DNA of 64,000 nt from an uncultured Bacteroidales bacterium (GCA_902777835.1 CACYVC010000024.1:1-64000), one strand, 5' to 3'. Shown: positions 53,434-61,406, counted from the stretch's first letter. Numbers and translations are program-made. Notes: generated by a model from the sequence alone, not told the origin.

Positions 53434-54780
53434 ATGGGAGTATTTGGAAAAGGAAAAAGCGGCGGCGCAATGAACGTGATCCGCTGCGATGAGGAAAATT
53501 ACCTTGTGTGGAAGTGGACTCCGCTAGGACAGGATCCTAACACCACAAGTCGTGAAAATAGCATCCGTTATGGCAGCAGTCTAAGGGTAAAAGACGGCGA
53601 ACTGGCGGTCTTTGTATATAAACAGAAGGACGGCACCATACAGGATTTTATCGAGGGTCCCTTCGACGACACCATAAAAACTGCCAACTTTCCTGTGTTG
53701 GCGAGCATTGTGGGTATGGCATTCGGTGGAAATTCGCCCTTCCAGGCCGAAGTGTATTTCATCAACCTGCAAGGCAACAACCAGGTGAAATTTGGTGTGC
53801 CTTATTTTGATGTCTTCGACCCGCGCTTACCCGACCATGGTGTGCCAGTAGCGGTGAGAGGTACCATTACCTTCAACCTTACCGACTACCGTTCGTTTAT
53901 CAAGCTCAACCGCCTTGTCAACTTCGACTTGAACAAGTTCCGCAATCAGATTCAAGCAGCTGTGGCTCGACATGTGAAAAGCACCATCATCAATGTGCCC
54001 GATGAAGCTGGTATACCACTGGTGCAGATGGAGCGCAAAATAGACATCATAAACGAACGCATAGAGTCGAAACTCAGGAACCGACTCGGCAACGATTTTG
54101 GTGTAAATCTCAAGGCGGTAGATATCGAAGCTATTGATGTTAACAAGGAGAGTCCTTACTATAAGGAACTGCGCGACCTCACGGCAACCAACACTGGTCG
54201 CACGATGTACGCACAAACCGACATTAACATTCAGAATATGCGAGATATGCAGGCTCTTAACCGCGAGAATATGGAAGAAACGCTACGCATTCAGCGCGAA
54301 GAGGCTCAGCGTGCTCAGAGACTGCAAACTGAGACCAACTTCATTGGCACCCATGCGCTTGACCAGCAGGCCGAAGTCCTCAAGACCGGTATGGCTGGAC
54401 TCGGAAACATGGGTAACATGGGTGGCGGCATGGGCGGTGGCATGAACCCCGCAGGAATGATGACCGGCATGGCGATGGGCGGCGTTCTAGGCCAGCAGAT
54501 GGGCGGCATGATGAACCAGATGGGACAAAATGCGCAGATGGGAATGCAGCAGCCACCAGCAATGCCACAGTCAATGTATTTCGTCAATATCAACAATCAG
54601 CAGGCTGGGCCATTCTCGGTGCAGCAACTCATGCAGATGGCAGCTAGCGGACAAGTGACGGCTCAGAACTACGTCTGGAAACAAGGTATGCCACAATGGG
54701 TACACGCAGGACAAGTAACTGAGCTGCAAAGCATTTTTGCACCCGCTATGCCGCAGATGCCTCCAATGCCTGAAGAATGA
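53434..54780 (+). CDS. SPFH-domain (virion-core-protein/YdjI-like) protein with C-terminal GYF_2 domain
   Basis: This 448-residue protein has no signal peptide. Residues ~1-290 form a YdjI-type SPFH/band-7 domain: NVIRCDEENYLVWKWTPLGQ near the start, PFQAEVYFINLQGNNQVKFG, PVAVRGTITFNLTDYRSFIK and a coiled-coil tail (NMEETLRIQREEAQRAQRLQ). A methionine/glycine/glutamine-rich linker (~330-378) leads to a GYF_2 (DUF4339) domain at ~381-433 (NQQAGPFSVQQLMQMAASGQ, YVWKQGMPQWVHAGQ). The SPFH part should oligomerise at the membrane face; the GYF_2 part, named for its resemblance to proline-rich-ligand GYF domains, probably recruits a partner. It is the second gene of the operon. Confidence 0.85.
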   Translation: MGVFGKGKSGGAMNVIRCDEENYLVWKWTPLGQDPNTTSRENSIRYGSSLRVKDGELAVFVYKQKDGTIQDFIEGPFDDTIKTANFPVLASIVGMAFGGNSPFQAEVYFINLQGNNQVKFGVPYFDVFDPRLPDHGVPVAVRGTITFNLTDYRSFIKLNRLVNFDLNKFRNQIQAAVARHVKSTIINVPDEAGIPLVQMERKIDIINERIESKLRNRLGNDFGVNLKAVDIEAIDVNKESPYYKELRDLTATNTGRTMYAQTDINIQNMRDMQALNRENMEETLRIQREEAQRAQRLQTETNFIGTHALDQQAEVLKTGMAGLGNMGNMGGGMGGGMNPAGMMTGMAMGGVLGQQMGGMMNQMGQNAQMGMQQPPAMPQSMYFVNINNQQAGPFSVQQLMQMAASGQVTAQNYVWKQGMPQWVHAGQVTELQSIFAPAMPQMPPMPEE

Positions 54781-54826
54781 TATAACATCTAATAGCATTA
54801 TATAACCACGTTTTAATCAAGCAGAT

Positions 54827-55540
54827 ATGGGTTTTTTACTGGATATAGCTAAAGAGATTATTGAGGATGCCACCGATGAGCTAACAAGTGCTAGAGGTCG
54901 TCGATTTGTGAGAGATGCTGGTACTGCTGTGGCTGCTGGGTTGGCTGGAGCTGCAATGATGCGAGGCATGAATAAGAACCAGCAAAATCCTACTCCCGCG
55001 GCCTATCCACAGGGCTATCCGCAAGGTTATCCCCAAATGCCACAAAACATGCCGCAGCCAGCACCTGCAATGAGCCCGGTTGCTCCTGCCGCACCAATCT
55101 TCTCGTTCTATGCTATCATCGAGGGAGTACGTCGTGGACCATATAACGAGATACAGTTCAAGCGGCTGGTAGAGAATGACCTCGCCGACGCTAACACCAT
55201 GGTATGGCAAGAAGGCATGGCCGAATGGCTGCCAGCGGCAAAAGTGAAAATGATGGAGCATATTTTTAATAAAAATCTTCAGCCACAGGGTCAAGAACCG
55301 GCCCAACCAACTCCTGCCATGCCACAGATGCCGATGCAAAAAGCCTATTATGTGAATCTCAACAACCAGATGGTGGGTCCCTTTACCAAGCAGCAGCTGC
55401 AGCAATTTGTCCAGACAGGTGAGTTCACACAGCAGATGTATGTGTGGTGTGAGGGCATGCCCGAGTGGCTAACGGCGGGAAATGTGGAAGATCTATCATC
55501 GCTCTTTGGCCCTGCCATGCCACAGATGCCAATAGTTTAA
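54827..55540 (+). CDS. Protein with two GYF_2 (DUF4339) domains
   Basis: This 237-residue protein has an N-terminal helix (MGFLLDIAKEIIEDATDELT) and a short hydrophobic Gly/Ala stretch (residues 31-46). A proline/glutamine-rich linker follows (YPQGYPQGYPQMPQNMPQPA), then two GYF_2 domains at ~93-147 (GVRRGPYNEIQFKRLVENDL, MVWQEGMAEWLPAAK) and ~174-228 (NQMVGPFTKQQLQQFVQTGE, YVWCEGMPEWLTAGN). The ends of the domains match the one at the SPFH protein's C-terminus (…FGPAMPQMP here, FAPAMPQMPPMP there), which shows recent duplication of the module. Confidence 0.82.
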   Translation: MGFLLDIAKEIIEDATDELTSARGRRFVRDAGTAVAAGLAGAAMMRGMNKNQQNPTPAAYPQGYPQGYPQMPQNMPQPAPAMSPVAPAAPIFSFYAIIEGVRRGPYNEIQFKRLVENDLADANTMVWQEGMAEWLPAAKVKMMEHIFNKNLQPQGQEPAQPTPAMPQMPMQKAYYVNLNNQMVGPFTKQQLQQFVQTGEFTQQMYVWCEGMPEWLTAGNVEDLSSLFGPAMPQMPIV

Positions 55541-55573
55541 TTTTCTTTGTTACAAACAATTATTTAAGATATT

Positions 55574-55933
55574 ATGAACGACAACAATTTCTTTTCAGCA
55601 GATCGCCTAGTTGAGTTTGGCATGGGTATGGCAATGGCTCAACAAATGGTGAATATGATGAACCAGAGCATGAAACAAATGTATGTGCCTGGCTCTATTC
55701 AGTCCATGCCACAGCCCAAGCCTCAGCAACAGTCAAATATAATCTATTTGGGCATTGATGGCAAGCAAGTTGGTCCACTCAATGAGAGCGAGATAATGAC
55801 ACTTGTCAACAACCGACGCATCAACAAAGACACGCTGGCATGGATGCCTGGGATGCCTGCTTGGAAACCCCTAGAGCAAGTCCCCGAGATTCTGAAGATT
55901 ATAGCACTAACACCTCCTCCAATTAATAGCTGA
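55574..55933 (+). CDS. Small GYF_2-domain protein
   Basis: This 119-residue protein has an amphipathic, Met/Gln-rich N-terminal helix (VEFGMGMAMAQQMVNMMNQS, residues 12-31), a proline/glutamine linker, and one GYF_2 domain at ~55-110 (DGKQVGPLNESEIMTLVNNR, LAWMPGMPAWKPLEQVPEIL). It is the fourth gene of the operon and the third protein to carry this module. No other domain is visible. Like its neighbours it lacks a signal peptide and should act in the cytoplasm. Confidence 0.8.
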   Translation: MNDNNFFSADRLVEFGMGMAMAQQMVNMMNQSMKQMYVPGSIQSMPQPKPQQQSNIIYLGIDGKQVGPLNESEIMTLVNNRRINKDTLAWMPGMPAWKPLEQVPEILKIIALTPPPINS

Positions 55934-55938
55934 GAATT

Positions 55939-56292
55939 ATGAAAAATATTAGTCTGATTCCCGCAATTATAGCTGTTGCCGTGGCGGCTCTCATCGGACT
56001 GCTTGCTGGCACATTGTGCGAGTCAAAGAACTATGACGTCATCATTGGCATTGCTACTGGTGTCTCACTTGCTGTGACACTGCTGCCCATGTTGGCCATC
56101 AGAACTGACAGTACCCGTCTCGACATCAACCTGCGCATAGTGAGCACAATCTTTGCAGTTCTGCTGCTCATTGTCAACTTCGTAGTGTGCTTCAGCACAC
56201 CTCAAAAGCTTACTATTTACTTTATTATCTTGGGACTGATACTTTTAGTTTACATAGGTGTGCTCTACTCACTGGTAAGATCGTTGGAATAG
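55939..56292 (+). CDS. Small four-helix membrane protein
   Basis: This 117-residue protein starts 5 nt after the previous stop. It has four predicted membrane helices: IPAIIAVAVAALIGLLAGTL (7-26), IIGIATGVSLAVTLLPMLAI (~35-54), IVSTIFAVLLLIVNFVVCFS (~66-85) and IYFIILGLILLVYIGVLYSL (~93-112). It is the last gene of the SPFH/GYF_2 operon, closing on the terminator at 56325. I recognise no family. It may be the membrane anchor or target of the GYF_2 proteins. Confidence 0.72.
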   Translation: MKNISLIPAIIAVAVAALIGLLAGTLCESKNYDVIIGIATGVSLAVTLLPMLAIRTDSTRLDINLRIVSTIFAVLLLIVNFVVCFSTPQKLTIYFIILGLILLVYIGVLYSLVRSLE

Positions 56293-56324
56293 TTTTTTTT
56301 ATTAACAATAACATAAAAATTAAT

Positions 56325-56355
56325 AAGGTCGCTCTGATGAAGGGCGACCTTTTTT
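56325..56355 (+). terminator. Terminator of the SPFH/GYF_2 operon
   Basis: An 8-bp stem (AAGGTCGC with GCGACCTT, loop of about 11 nt with partial further pairing) is followed by TTTTT. Confidence 0.85.
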
Positions 56356-56387
56356 GTAACACTTTGGGCAATTAGAAATATTTTCAC

Positions 56388-56395
56388 TACTTTTG
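56388..56395 (+). promoter_or_regulatory. -7 element for the Xaa-Pro aminopeptidase gene
   Basis: TACTTTTG; transcription would begin near 56402. This leaves too little leader for the upstream in-frame ATG at 56413 and supports the ATG at 56434. Confidence 0.6.
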
Positions 56396-56433
56396 CACGT
56401 TGAAAACCGAAAATGCACAAAAACCTATACACA

Positions 56434-58206
56434 ATGAATACTAATCTTGAACAATTGCGCGAACTGATGCGCGCTAAAGGTGTGGATGCCGTGATTATTC
56501 CTGGCACCGACCCTCATCAGAGTGAATATGTGAGTGACTACTGGAAGTTCCGTGATTGGGTGAGTGGCTTCACTGGCAGCAACGGCACAGCGGTTGTGAC
56601 CCTTGATAAAGCTAGCATGTGGACCGATTCGCGTTACTTCCTCCAGGCCGAGATAGAGCTTGAGGGTAGTGGCTTTGAGCTGCAAAAAGTGGAATATCGC
56701 GGTGACTTGGCGATGATTATGAATTGGCTATCTAAAGAAATACACGAGGACGATACTCTCGCTATTGACGGTAGTTTGTTCTCGCTGATGGAAGCTAACC
56801 GCTTGGAGCAACTGTGCGGAGAGAATGGTTTCCTGCTTGCTACCGATTTCTATCCAGCCGATGAGATATGGGAGGACCGTCCTCCACGCCCAATGTCGCC
56901 TGCTTTTATTCACTCTGAGGAGTATGCCGGCGAGGATGTGGAGAGTAAGCTTGGCCGCACTATGGAGAAGGTGGAGGAGAGTGGTGCCGACTGCATTCTT
57001 ATCACCGCTCTCGACGAAATAGCATGGTTGCTTAACCTGCGTGGAAGCGATGTGGACTTCACTCCAGTAGCAATATCCTATTTCTATTTGAGTAATAAAG
57101 ACCGTGTACTTTTTATTGATAGTGACAAGGTTGATCGCGAGGTGGAAGGTTACCTTTCGAAATATAAAGTTAGAGTAAAAGATTATGATGAGATAGAGAG
57201 GTTCTTGGGCAAACGCAGCATCAGCGACACCATTATGCTCGATCCCAATAAGGTTAGCGACACGCTTGGACAAGCGCTAGAGTGTGACAAAGTGTATGGG
57301 CCATCGCCTGTTGAGGCTCTCAAAGGCATTAAGAACGAAGTGCAAATCAACGGTTTCCGCCACGCAATGGAGCGCGATGGAGCGGCACTGGTGCGTTTAT
57401 TCATGTGGATTGAGCAGAATGCTGCCAGTGGCACTATTAACGAACTCGACGTGTGGGAACAAGGTAAACTCGAACGTGGCAAGAGCGAGCTCTATTGTGG
57501 CGATAGCTTCGAGATGATTTGCGGCTATCGTGAGCATGGTGCTATCGTGCACTATAGCGCTACTCCTGAAAGCGCCAGCACTCTGCAAGGCGAAGGTCTG
57601 CTGCTCGTTGATAGCGGTGCTCAGTATCTTGACGGCACTACCGACATTACCCGCACTGTGACTCTTGGCAATCCTACTGCACAAGAGAAACATGACTTTA
57701 CTCTCGTGCTTAAGGGACACCTTGCCCTAAGTCGTGCTAAGTTCCCAGTGGGCACTACTGGCGTGCAGCTCGATGCTTTTGCCCGCATGCCCCTGTGGCA
57801 AGAAGCTATGACCTACGGCCACGGTACTGGTCACGGCATTGGTCATTTCTTAGGTTGTCACGAGGGTCCTCACAGCATTCGCACCAACCTCAGTCCAGTG
57901 GCACTTGAGCCAGGTATGGTAACCAGCAACGAACCAGGTCTTTACAAGACAGGTGAATATGGTATCCGCACCGAGAATATTCTCCTTGTGGTAGAAGGAC
58001 CTAAGACTGAAGAGTTTGGCAACTTCCTGGAATTTGAGACCTTGACACTCTTCCCTTACGATACTCGCCTCATTGACATGAGCATGCTCACTGCCGAGGA
58101 AGTGCAGCAAATCAACGACTACCACGCAACGGTACTCGAGCGACTCACTCCCTACCTCAACGAGGAAGAAACAGAATGGCTAAAAACAAAATGCAAAGAA
58201 ATCTAG
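56434..58206 (+). CDS. Xaa-Pro aminopeptidase (M24B)
   Basis: This 590-residue metallopeptidase removes an N-terminal residue preceding proline. Creatinase N-like domains (LRELMRAKGVDAVIIPGTDP, WVSGFTGSNGTAVVT) precede the pita-bread C-terminal domain with metal ligands Asp and Asp in LVDSGAQYLDGTTDITRTVT, His in TYGHGTGHGIGHFLGCHEG, Glu in GMVTSNEPGLYKTGEYG and Glu in GIRTENILLV. It has three domains, as in eukaryotic-type aminopeptidase P1, which fits its length. The start at 56434 (MNTNLEQLREL) is chosen from the promoter position. It is cytoplasmic and part of peptide catabolism. Confidence 0.93.
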   Translation: MNTNLEQLRELMRAKGVDAVIIPGTDPHQSEYVSDYWKFRDWVSGFTGSNGTAVVTLDKASMWTDSRYFLQAEIELEGSGFELQKVEYRGDLAMIMNWLSKEIHEDDTLAIDGSLFSLMEANRLEQLCGENGFLLATDFYPADEIWEDRPPRPMSPAFIHSEEYAGEDVESKLGRTMEKVEESGADCILITALDEIAWLLNLRGSDVDFTPVAISYFYLSNKDRVLFIDSDKVDREVEGYLSKYKVRVKDYDEIERFLGKRSISDTIMLDPNKVSDTLGQALECDKVYGPSPVEALKGIKNEVQINGFRHAMERDGAALVRLFMWIEQNAASGTINELDVWEQGKLERGKSELYCGDSFEMICGYREHGAIVHYSATPESASTLQGEGLLLVDSGAQYLDGTTDITRTVTLGNPTAQEKHDFTLVLKGHLALSRAKFPVGTTGVQLDAFARMPLWQEAMTYGHGTGHGIGHFLGCHEGPHSIRTNLSPVALEPGMVTSNEPGLYKTGEYGIRTENILLVVEGPKTEEFGNFLEFETLTLFPYDTRLIDMSMLTAEEVQQINDYHATVLERLTPYLNEEETEWLKTKCKEI

Positions 58207-58264
58207 AATTTTGCTAGATGATTTAGATTGTCTAGAATCTCTAGAGTTACTAGCAACTAAAAAA
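58203..58264 (+). repeat. CTAGA words and CAACTAAAAA module
   Basis: TCTAGAATTTTGCTAGATG, further CTAGA words and TACTAGCAACTAAAAAACAA lie between the aminopeptidase stop (58204-58206) and the carbonic anhydrase ATG. The stop codon TAG is inside the first TCTAGA. Confidence 0.65.
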
Positions 58265-58284
58265 CAAAGAACAAATAATTAATT

Positions 58285-58800
58285 ATGGCAATTATAAGAA
58301 AAGTAAGGGGTTTCACCCCAAAGATTGGTGAGGGCACTTTCCTTGCCGACAATGCGGTGGTAGTGGGTGATGTTACCATTGGCGACGAGTGCAGCATCTG
58401 GTTTGGCGCTGTGTTGCGTGGCGATGTCAACACTATCACATTAGGCAACCGAGTTAACGTGCAAGACGGCAGCGTGTTGCACACATTGTATCAAAAGTCG
58501 GTCATCGAGATTGGTGACGACGTGTCCATAGGTCACAACGTGACCATTCATGGCGCTAAAATTAATAATATGGCGCTCATAGGCATGGGCAGCACAATTC
58601 TCGATCATGCCGAGATAGGGGAGGGCGCTATCATTGCCGCCGGCAGCGTAGTGCTCAGCGGCACCAAGGTTGGCCCCCACGAACTCTGGGCAGGTTCTCC
58701 AGCCAAGTTCAAGAAGATGGTTGACCCCGCGCAGGCCAAAGAGATCAACGTTAAGATCGCCCGCAACTACCTGATGTATAGCACTTGGTACGAGGAATAA
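58285..58800 (+). CDS. Gamma-type carbonic anhydrase-like protein
   Basis: This 171-residue protein is a left-handed beta-helix of hexapeptide repeats (TFLADNAVVVGDVTIGDECS, VLRGDVNTITLGNRVNVQDG) with the metal ligands of gamma carbonic anhydrases in SIGHNVTIHGAKI (the His-x4-His pair) and an earlier histidine in GSVLHTLYQ. Length fits the CaiE/PaaY/YrdA group (about 170-180). It is trimeric, cytoplasmic and may hydrate CO2 or act as an acyl-CoA-type relative. Repeat spacers flank it on both sides. Confidence 0.9.
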   Translation: MAIIRKVRGFTPKIGEGTFLADNAVVVGDVTIGDECSIWFGAVLRGDVNTITLGNRVNVQDGSVLHTLYQKSVIEIGDDVSIGHNVTIHGAKINNMALIGMGSTILDHAEIGEGAIIAAGSVVLSGTKVGPHELWAGSPAKFKKMVDPAQAKEINVKIARNYLMYSTWYEE

Positions 58801-58809
58801 GTAGAGTAA

Positions 58810-58915
58810 ATGTTAAATTTTAAGTGTTAAGTAGGGACGAGGCTTGCTTCGTCCGTTTACTAGATGTTTTAGAAAATCTAGAAATTCTGGCAATCAAGAA
58901 AAAAACAGTCAACTG
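58810..58915 (+). repeat. Composite intergenic repeat, most complete copy
   Basis: In order: TTAAATTTTAAGTGTTAAGT (58813-58832), the imperfect palindrome GGGACGAGGCTTGCTTCGTCC (58834-58854), CTAGA words (58859-58888), and AACAGTCAACTGAAAATT (58905-58922), directly before the ATG at 58922. The upstream stop TAA (58798-58800) begins the element. Confidence 0.75.
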
Positions 58916-58921
58916 AAAATT

Positions 58922-59935
58922 ATGGCACCAAAGACAAGGATAGCATATATTGATTTTATGAAGGGACTGTGTATCATCTTAGTGGTGGCTTTTCACGTTG
59001 ATACAGAAGCCAATAGTAGGTCTTATGCATTTATACTTCAGCAGTTTCGTATCCCGATGTATTTCTTCTTGTCAGGACTGTTTTTCAAGCTATATGACGG
59101 TTTTTTTGATTTTGCGCGTAAGAAGGTGAACAACATAATAATTCCGCTGATCTTATTCCTGATTATAGGCGCAGTCTATTGTTTTAGCAGAAATATGCTT
59201 GAGAACCATTTCAATGTGGTAGAGGCTCTGTCGTTGTTGCCGCCAAACCCTGTTAAGTACAACACGCCTACATGGTTTTTAGTTGTGCTTTTTGAGGTGA
59301 ATATTATTTATTATATTCTTCAAAAGTTCCTTCCTAGGTGGCTTACAATAGTCGCCTCGCTACTATTGTCGGCGATAGGCTATGCGGTAGTGCAGACTGG
59401 CTATAATCTAATCGTTTATCTCGACATAGCCCTTGTGGCGATACCATTCTTTGTGCTTGGTTCAGAGTCGCGTAAGCTTGGTTTGCTCGAGAAAGGTCCC
59501 CATTTGGCGGTGAGAATAATGTTTGCAATAGCAGTTGCGGTGATTCTGTTTTGCTTCTCTCAGCGCATCAACATGCTTCAACGCATCTATCCAAGCTATT
59601 TCAAGCTCTATCTGCTGCCCATGCTGTCAATTATGGCGTTGCTGTTCCTGTGCCAGTACATCAAGAAGCCAGTGCCAGTGATTTCTCACATAGGTCGTTA
59701 TTCTATTATGGTACTTGGTACTCACTATTTCCTTATACTTCCGATTAGGCCATTGATTAACAAATTATTGCCTTCATTAGCCAATACTTCATGGTCATTA
59801 GTTATTGTGCTTGTGATAGTAATAGTTTTGGAGTATCCAGTCATTTACCTGTTGAAGAAGTACCTTCCACGCTTCACAGCTCAAGAAGAGTTTTTCTATA
59901 AAGGATGGAAAATCAAGAAAACCGAGGAATCTTAA
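58922..59935 (+). CDS. Acyltransferase family 3 membrane protein (second)
   Basis: This 337-residue protein starts at the ATG at 58922 (MAPKTRIAYIDFMKGLCIIL); an in-frame TTG start further upstream would translate repeat DNA. It has about ten membrane helices and the AT3 motif IDFMKGLCIILVVAFHVDTE with the key His near residue 25. The arginine loop after helix 2 is YDGFFDFARKKVNNIIIPLI. It probably transfers an acyl group to a surface sugar. It is only distantly similar to the acyltransferase at 49189-50208. Confidence 0.85.
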   Translation: MAPKTRIAYIDFMKGLCIILVVAFHVDTEANSRSYAFILQQFRIPMYFFLSGLFFKLYDGFFDFARKKVNNIIIPLILFLIIGAVYCFSRNMLENHFNVVEALSLLPPNPVKYNTPTWFLVVLFEVNIIYYILQKFLPRWLTIVASLLLSAIGYAVVQTGYNLIVYLDIALVAIPFFVLGSESRKLGLLEKGPHLAVRIMFAIAVAVILFCFSQRINMLQRIYPSYFKLYLLPMLSIMALLFLCQYIKKPVPVISHIGRYSIMVLGTHYFLILPIRPLINKLLPSLANTSWSLVIVLVIVIVLEYPVIYLLKKYLPRFTAQEEFFYKGWKIKKTEES

Positions 59936-59956
59936 GGATTAATTCTTGATGATATA

Positions 59957-60000
59957 AAAAGTTGCAAGAGAGATAACACTCACTTGCAACTTGTTGTTTT
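59957..60000 (+). terminator. Terminator after the second acyltransferase
   Basis: A 10-bp perfect stem (AAGTTGCAAG with CTTGCAACTT, loop 14 nt) is followed by GTTGTTTT. Confidence 0.8.
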
Positions 60001-60061
60001 ATCTAGAGGACAAGATCTTCTTCGTCCCACTTAACACTTAAAACTTATTACTTAACACTTA
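60001..60061 (-). repeat. Composite intergenic repeat after lacI-family gene
   Basis: On the minus strand it begins in the stop codon of the LacI gene: TAAGTGTTAAGTAATAAG, TTTTAAGTGTTAAGTGGG, then a degenerate palindrome (ACGAAGAAGATCTTGTCC), then CTAGAT. The order matches the other copies. Confidence 0.65.
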
Positions 60062-61084
60062 TCTTGTTGTTCCTCTCACCACAAGTTTTGTGCGGACCAT
60101 GCGTTTCTCGGCGCGGTCCATAGGTAGTTTGCCTTCTACCATATCGATGAGGATGTCGGTGGCTTGGATGCCCACTTCGGCACCATTTTGACGCACTGTG
60201 GTGAGCATGGGGTCGCAGGAGACGGCTCGGTCGCTGTCGGTGAATCCGCACACCGACACGTCCTCAGGCACCCTAAAGCCCATCTTTTTGGCTATGTACA
60301 TAGTGGCGATAGCTGTCTCGTCGTTGATGGCAAAGAATCCGTCGGGGCGGTCTTTCATTTTGAGTAATTCTGGAGTAATTCTCTCGGCCTTTTCAGGGTT
60401 GTCGCATTGGATGATAAGCTTCTCGTCGGGTTGCAGTCCGTGATGATAGAGAGCGTCTTTATATCCATTCAGGCGGTTTTTAGAGATCTCCATGTTGAGG
60501 TTTGAGACATAGAACGCCACGCGTTTGCAGCCACTCTCAATCATGTGTCCCACAGCCTTATAAGCAGCCTGATAGTCATCGACCACCACTCGACTTGCAT
60601 TTAGGGCAGGGCAGATGCGATCGTAGAACACCAGTGGTATGCCACTGTTCACGAGCTTGATGAAGTGATCGTATTGCTCGGTATCTTTGGCCTGTGATAC
60701 GATGATGCCGCACACCTTGTTCTTCTTGAACGACTCACAAATCTCCACCTCACGCTCGTAGCTCTCACGGCTTTGTGCCACCATGATGCGGTAGCCGCGC
60801 TCTTTAGCCTTCTCCTCAATGCCACTTAATATTGAGGCAAAGTAGAAATGCACTATCTCGGGCAATATCACTCCGATGATTTGCGATGGCTTCTGGCGGC
60901 TGTGGCGCAATTGCTCGGCGATGACATTAGGGTAGTAGTCGTGCTCTCGTGCAAACTGCTGAATCATCTCTCGGCGTTTCTTGCTGATATTTGGACTGTT
61001 TTTCAAGGCGCGTGAAACAGTTGCCACGCTAACTCCGAGCTGCGCGGCAATGTCTTTCATTGTCAAAGGTTGTTTCTCATTCAT
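60059..61084 (-). CDS. LacI-family transcriptional regulator
   Basis: This 341-residue regulator has an N-terminal helix-turn-helix (TMKDIAAQLGVSVATVSRAL, residues 8-27) and hinge helix region (NVIAEQLRHSRQ). A periplasmic-binding-protein-like sensor domain follows (IIGVILPEIVHFYFASILSG, CGIIVSQAKDTEQYD, PDGFFAINDETAIATMYIAK, VCGFTDSDRAVSCDPMLTTV). The ligand is probably a sugar. It is divergent from the susC gene at 61407, with a perfect GCAAACGTTTGC palindrome between them, so it most likely controls that uptake locus. A -7 element lies at 61158-61165. Confidence 0.93.
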   Translation of the reverse strand: MNEKQPLTMKDIAAQLGVSVATVSRALKNSPNISKKRREMIQQFAREHDYYPNVIAEQLRHSRQKPSQIIGVILPEIVHFYFASILSGIEEKAKERGYRIMVAQSRESYEREVEICESFKKNKVCGIIVSQAKDTEQYDHFIKLVNSGIPLVFYDRICPALNASRVVVDDYQAAYKAVGHMIESGCKRVAFYVSNLNMEISKNRLNGYKDALYHHGLQPDEKLIIQCDNPEKAERITPELLKMKDRPDGFFAINDETAIATMYIAKKMGFRVPEDVSVCGFTDSDRAVSCDPMLTTVRQNGAEVGIQATDILIDMVEGKLPMDRAEKRMVRTKLVVRGTTR

Positions 61085-61157
61085 AATGGAAAGTTATTAG
61101 TATTTCATTTTCAGCATGTTGCGCCCCAAATTCTAACGCATTACAGCTTTGTGAGTT

Positions 61158-61165
61158 CAAAATTA
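61158..61165 (-). promoter_or_regulatory. -7 element for the lacI-family gene
   Basis: The minus strand reads TAATTTTG, 73 nt upstream of the start codon. Confidence 0.5.
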
Positions 61166-61214
61166 CAACAAATCTTAAAAAGGCTATGTTTTTTATTTCT
61201 TAAAATATCTTAAT

Positions 61215-61226
61215 GCAAACGTTTGC
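61215..61226. promoter_or_regulatory. LacI-family operator-like palindrome
   Basis: A perfect 12-bp palindrome GCAAACGTTTGC with the central ACGT/CG typical of LacI/GalR sites. It sits between the two divergent promoters, 49 nt from the lacI -7 and 56 nt from the susC -7, upstream of both, a position that suits activation rather than classical blocking of RNA polymerase. Confidence 0.65.
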
Positions 61227-61282
61227 GCTTCATTTAACACATAAATAAATAGAGAAAAAGCCTCTATTTTATATAAAAGAAT

Positions 61283-61290
61283 TACTTTTG
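61283..61290 (+). promoter_or_regulatory. -7 element for the second susC
   Basis: TACTTTTG, giving a leader of about 110 nt. The rest of the 322-nt region 61085-61406 shows nothing else apart from the operator and AT-rich DNA. Confidence 0.55.
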
Positions 61291-61406
61291 TAGTTGCAAA
61301 ATATCGCTCTAATTAATCTACGAGGATTAACCGTAAAATTATTTGAGGAAAATAAACCAAATTTTTATTTACTTAATAACTTAATAACAATTTAATTAAA
61401 AACAAG

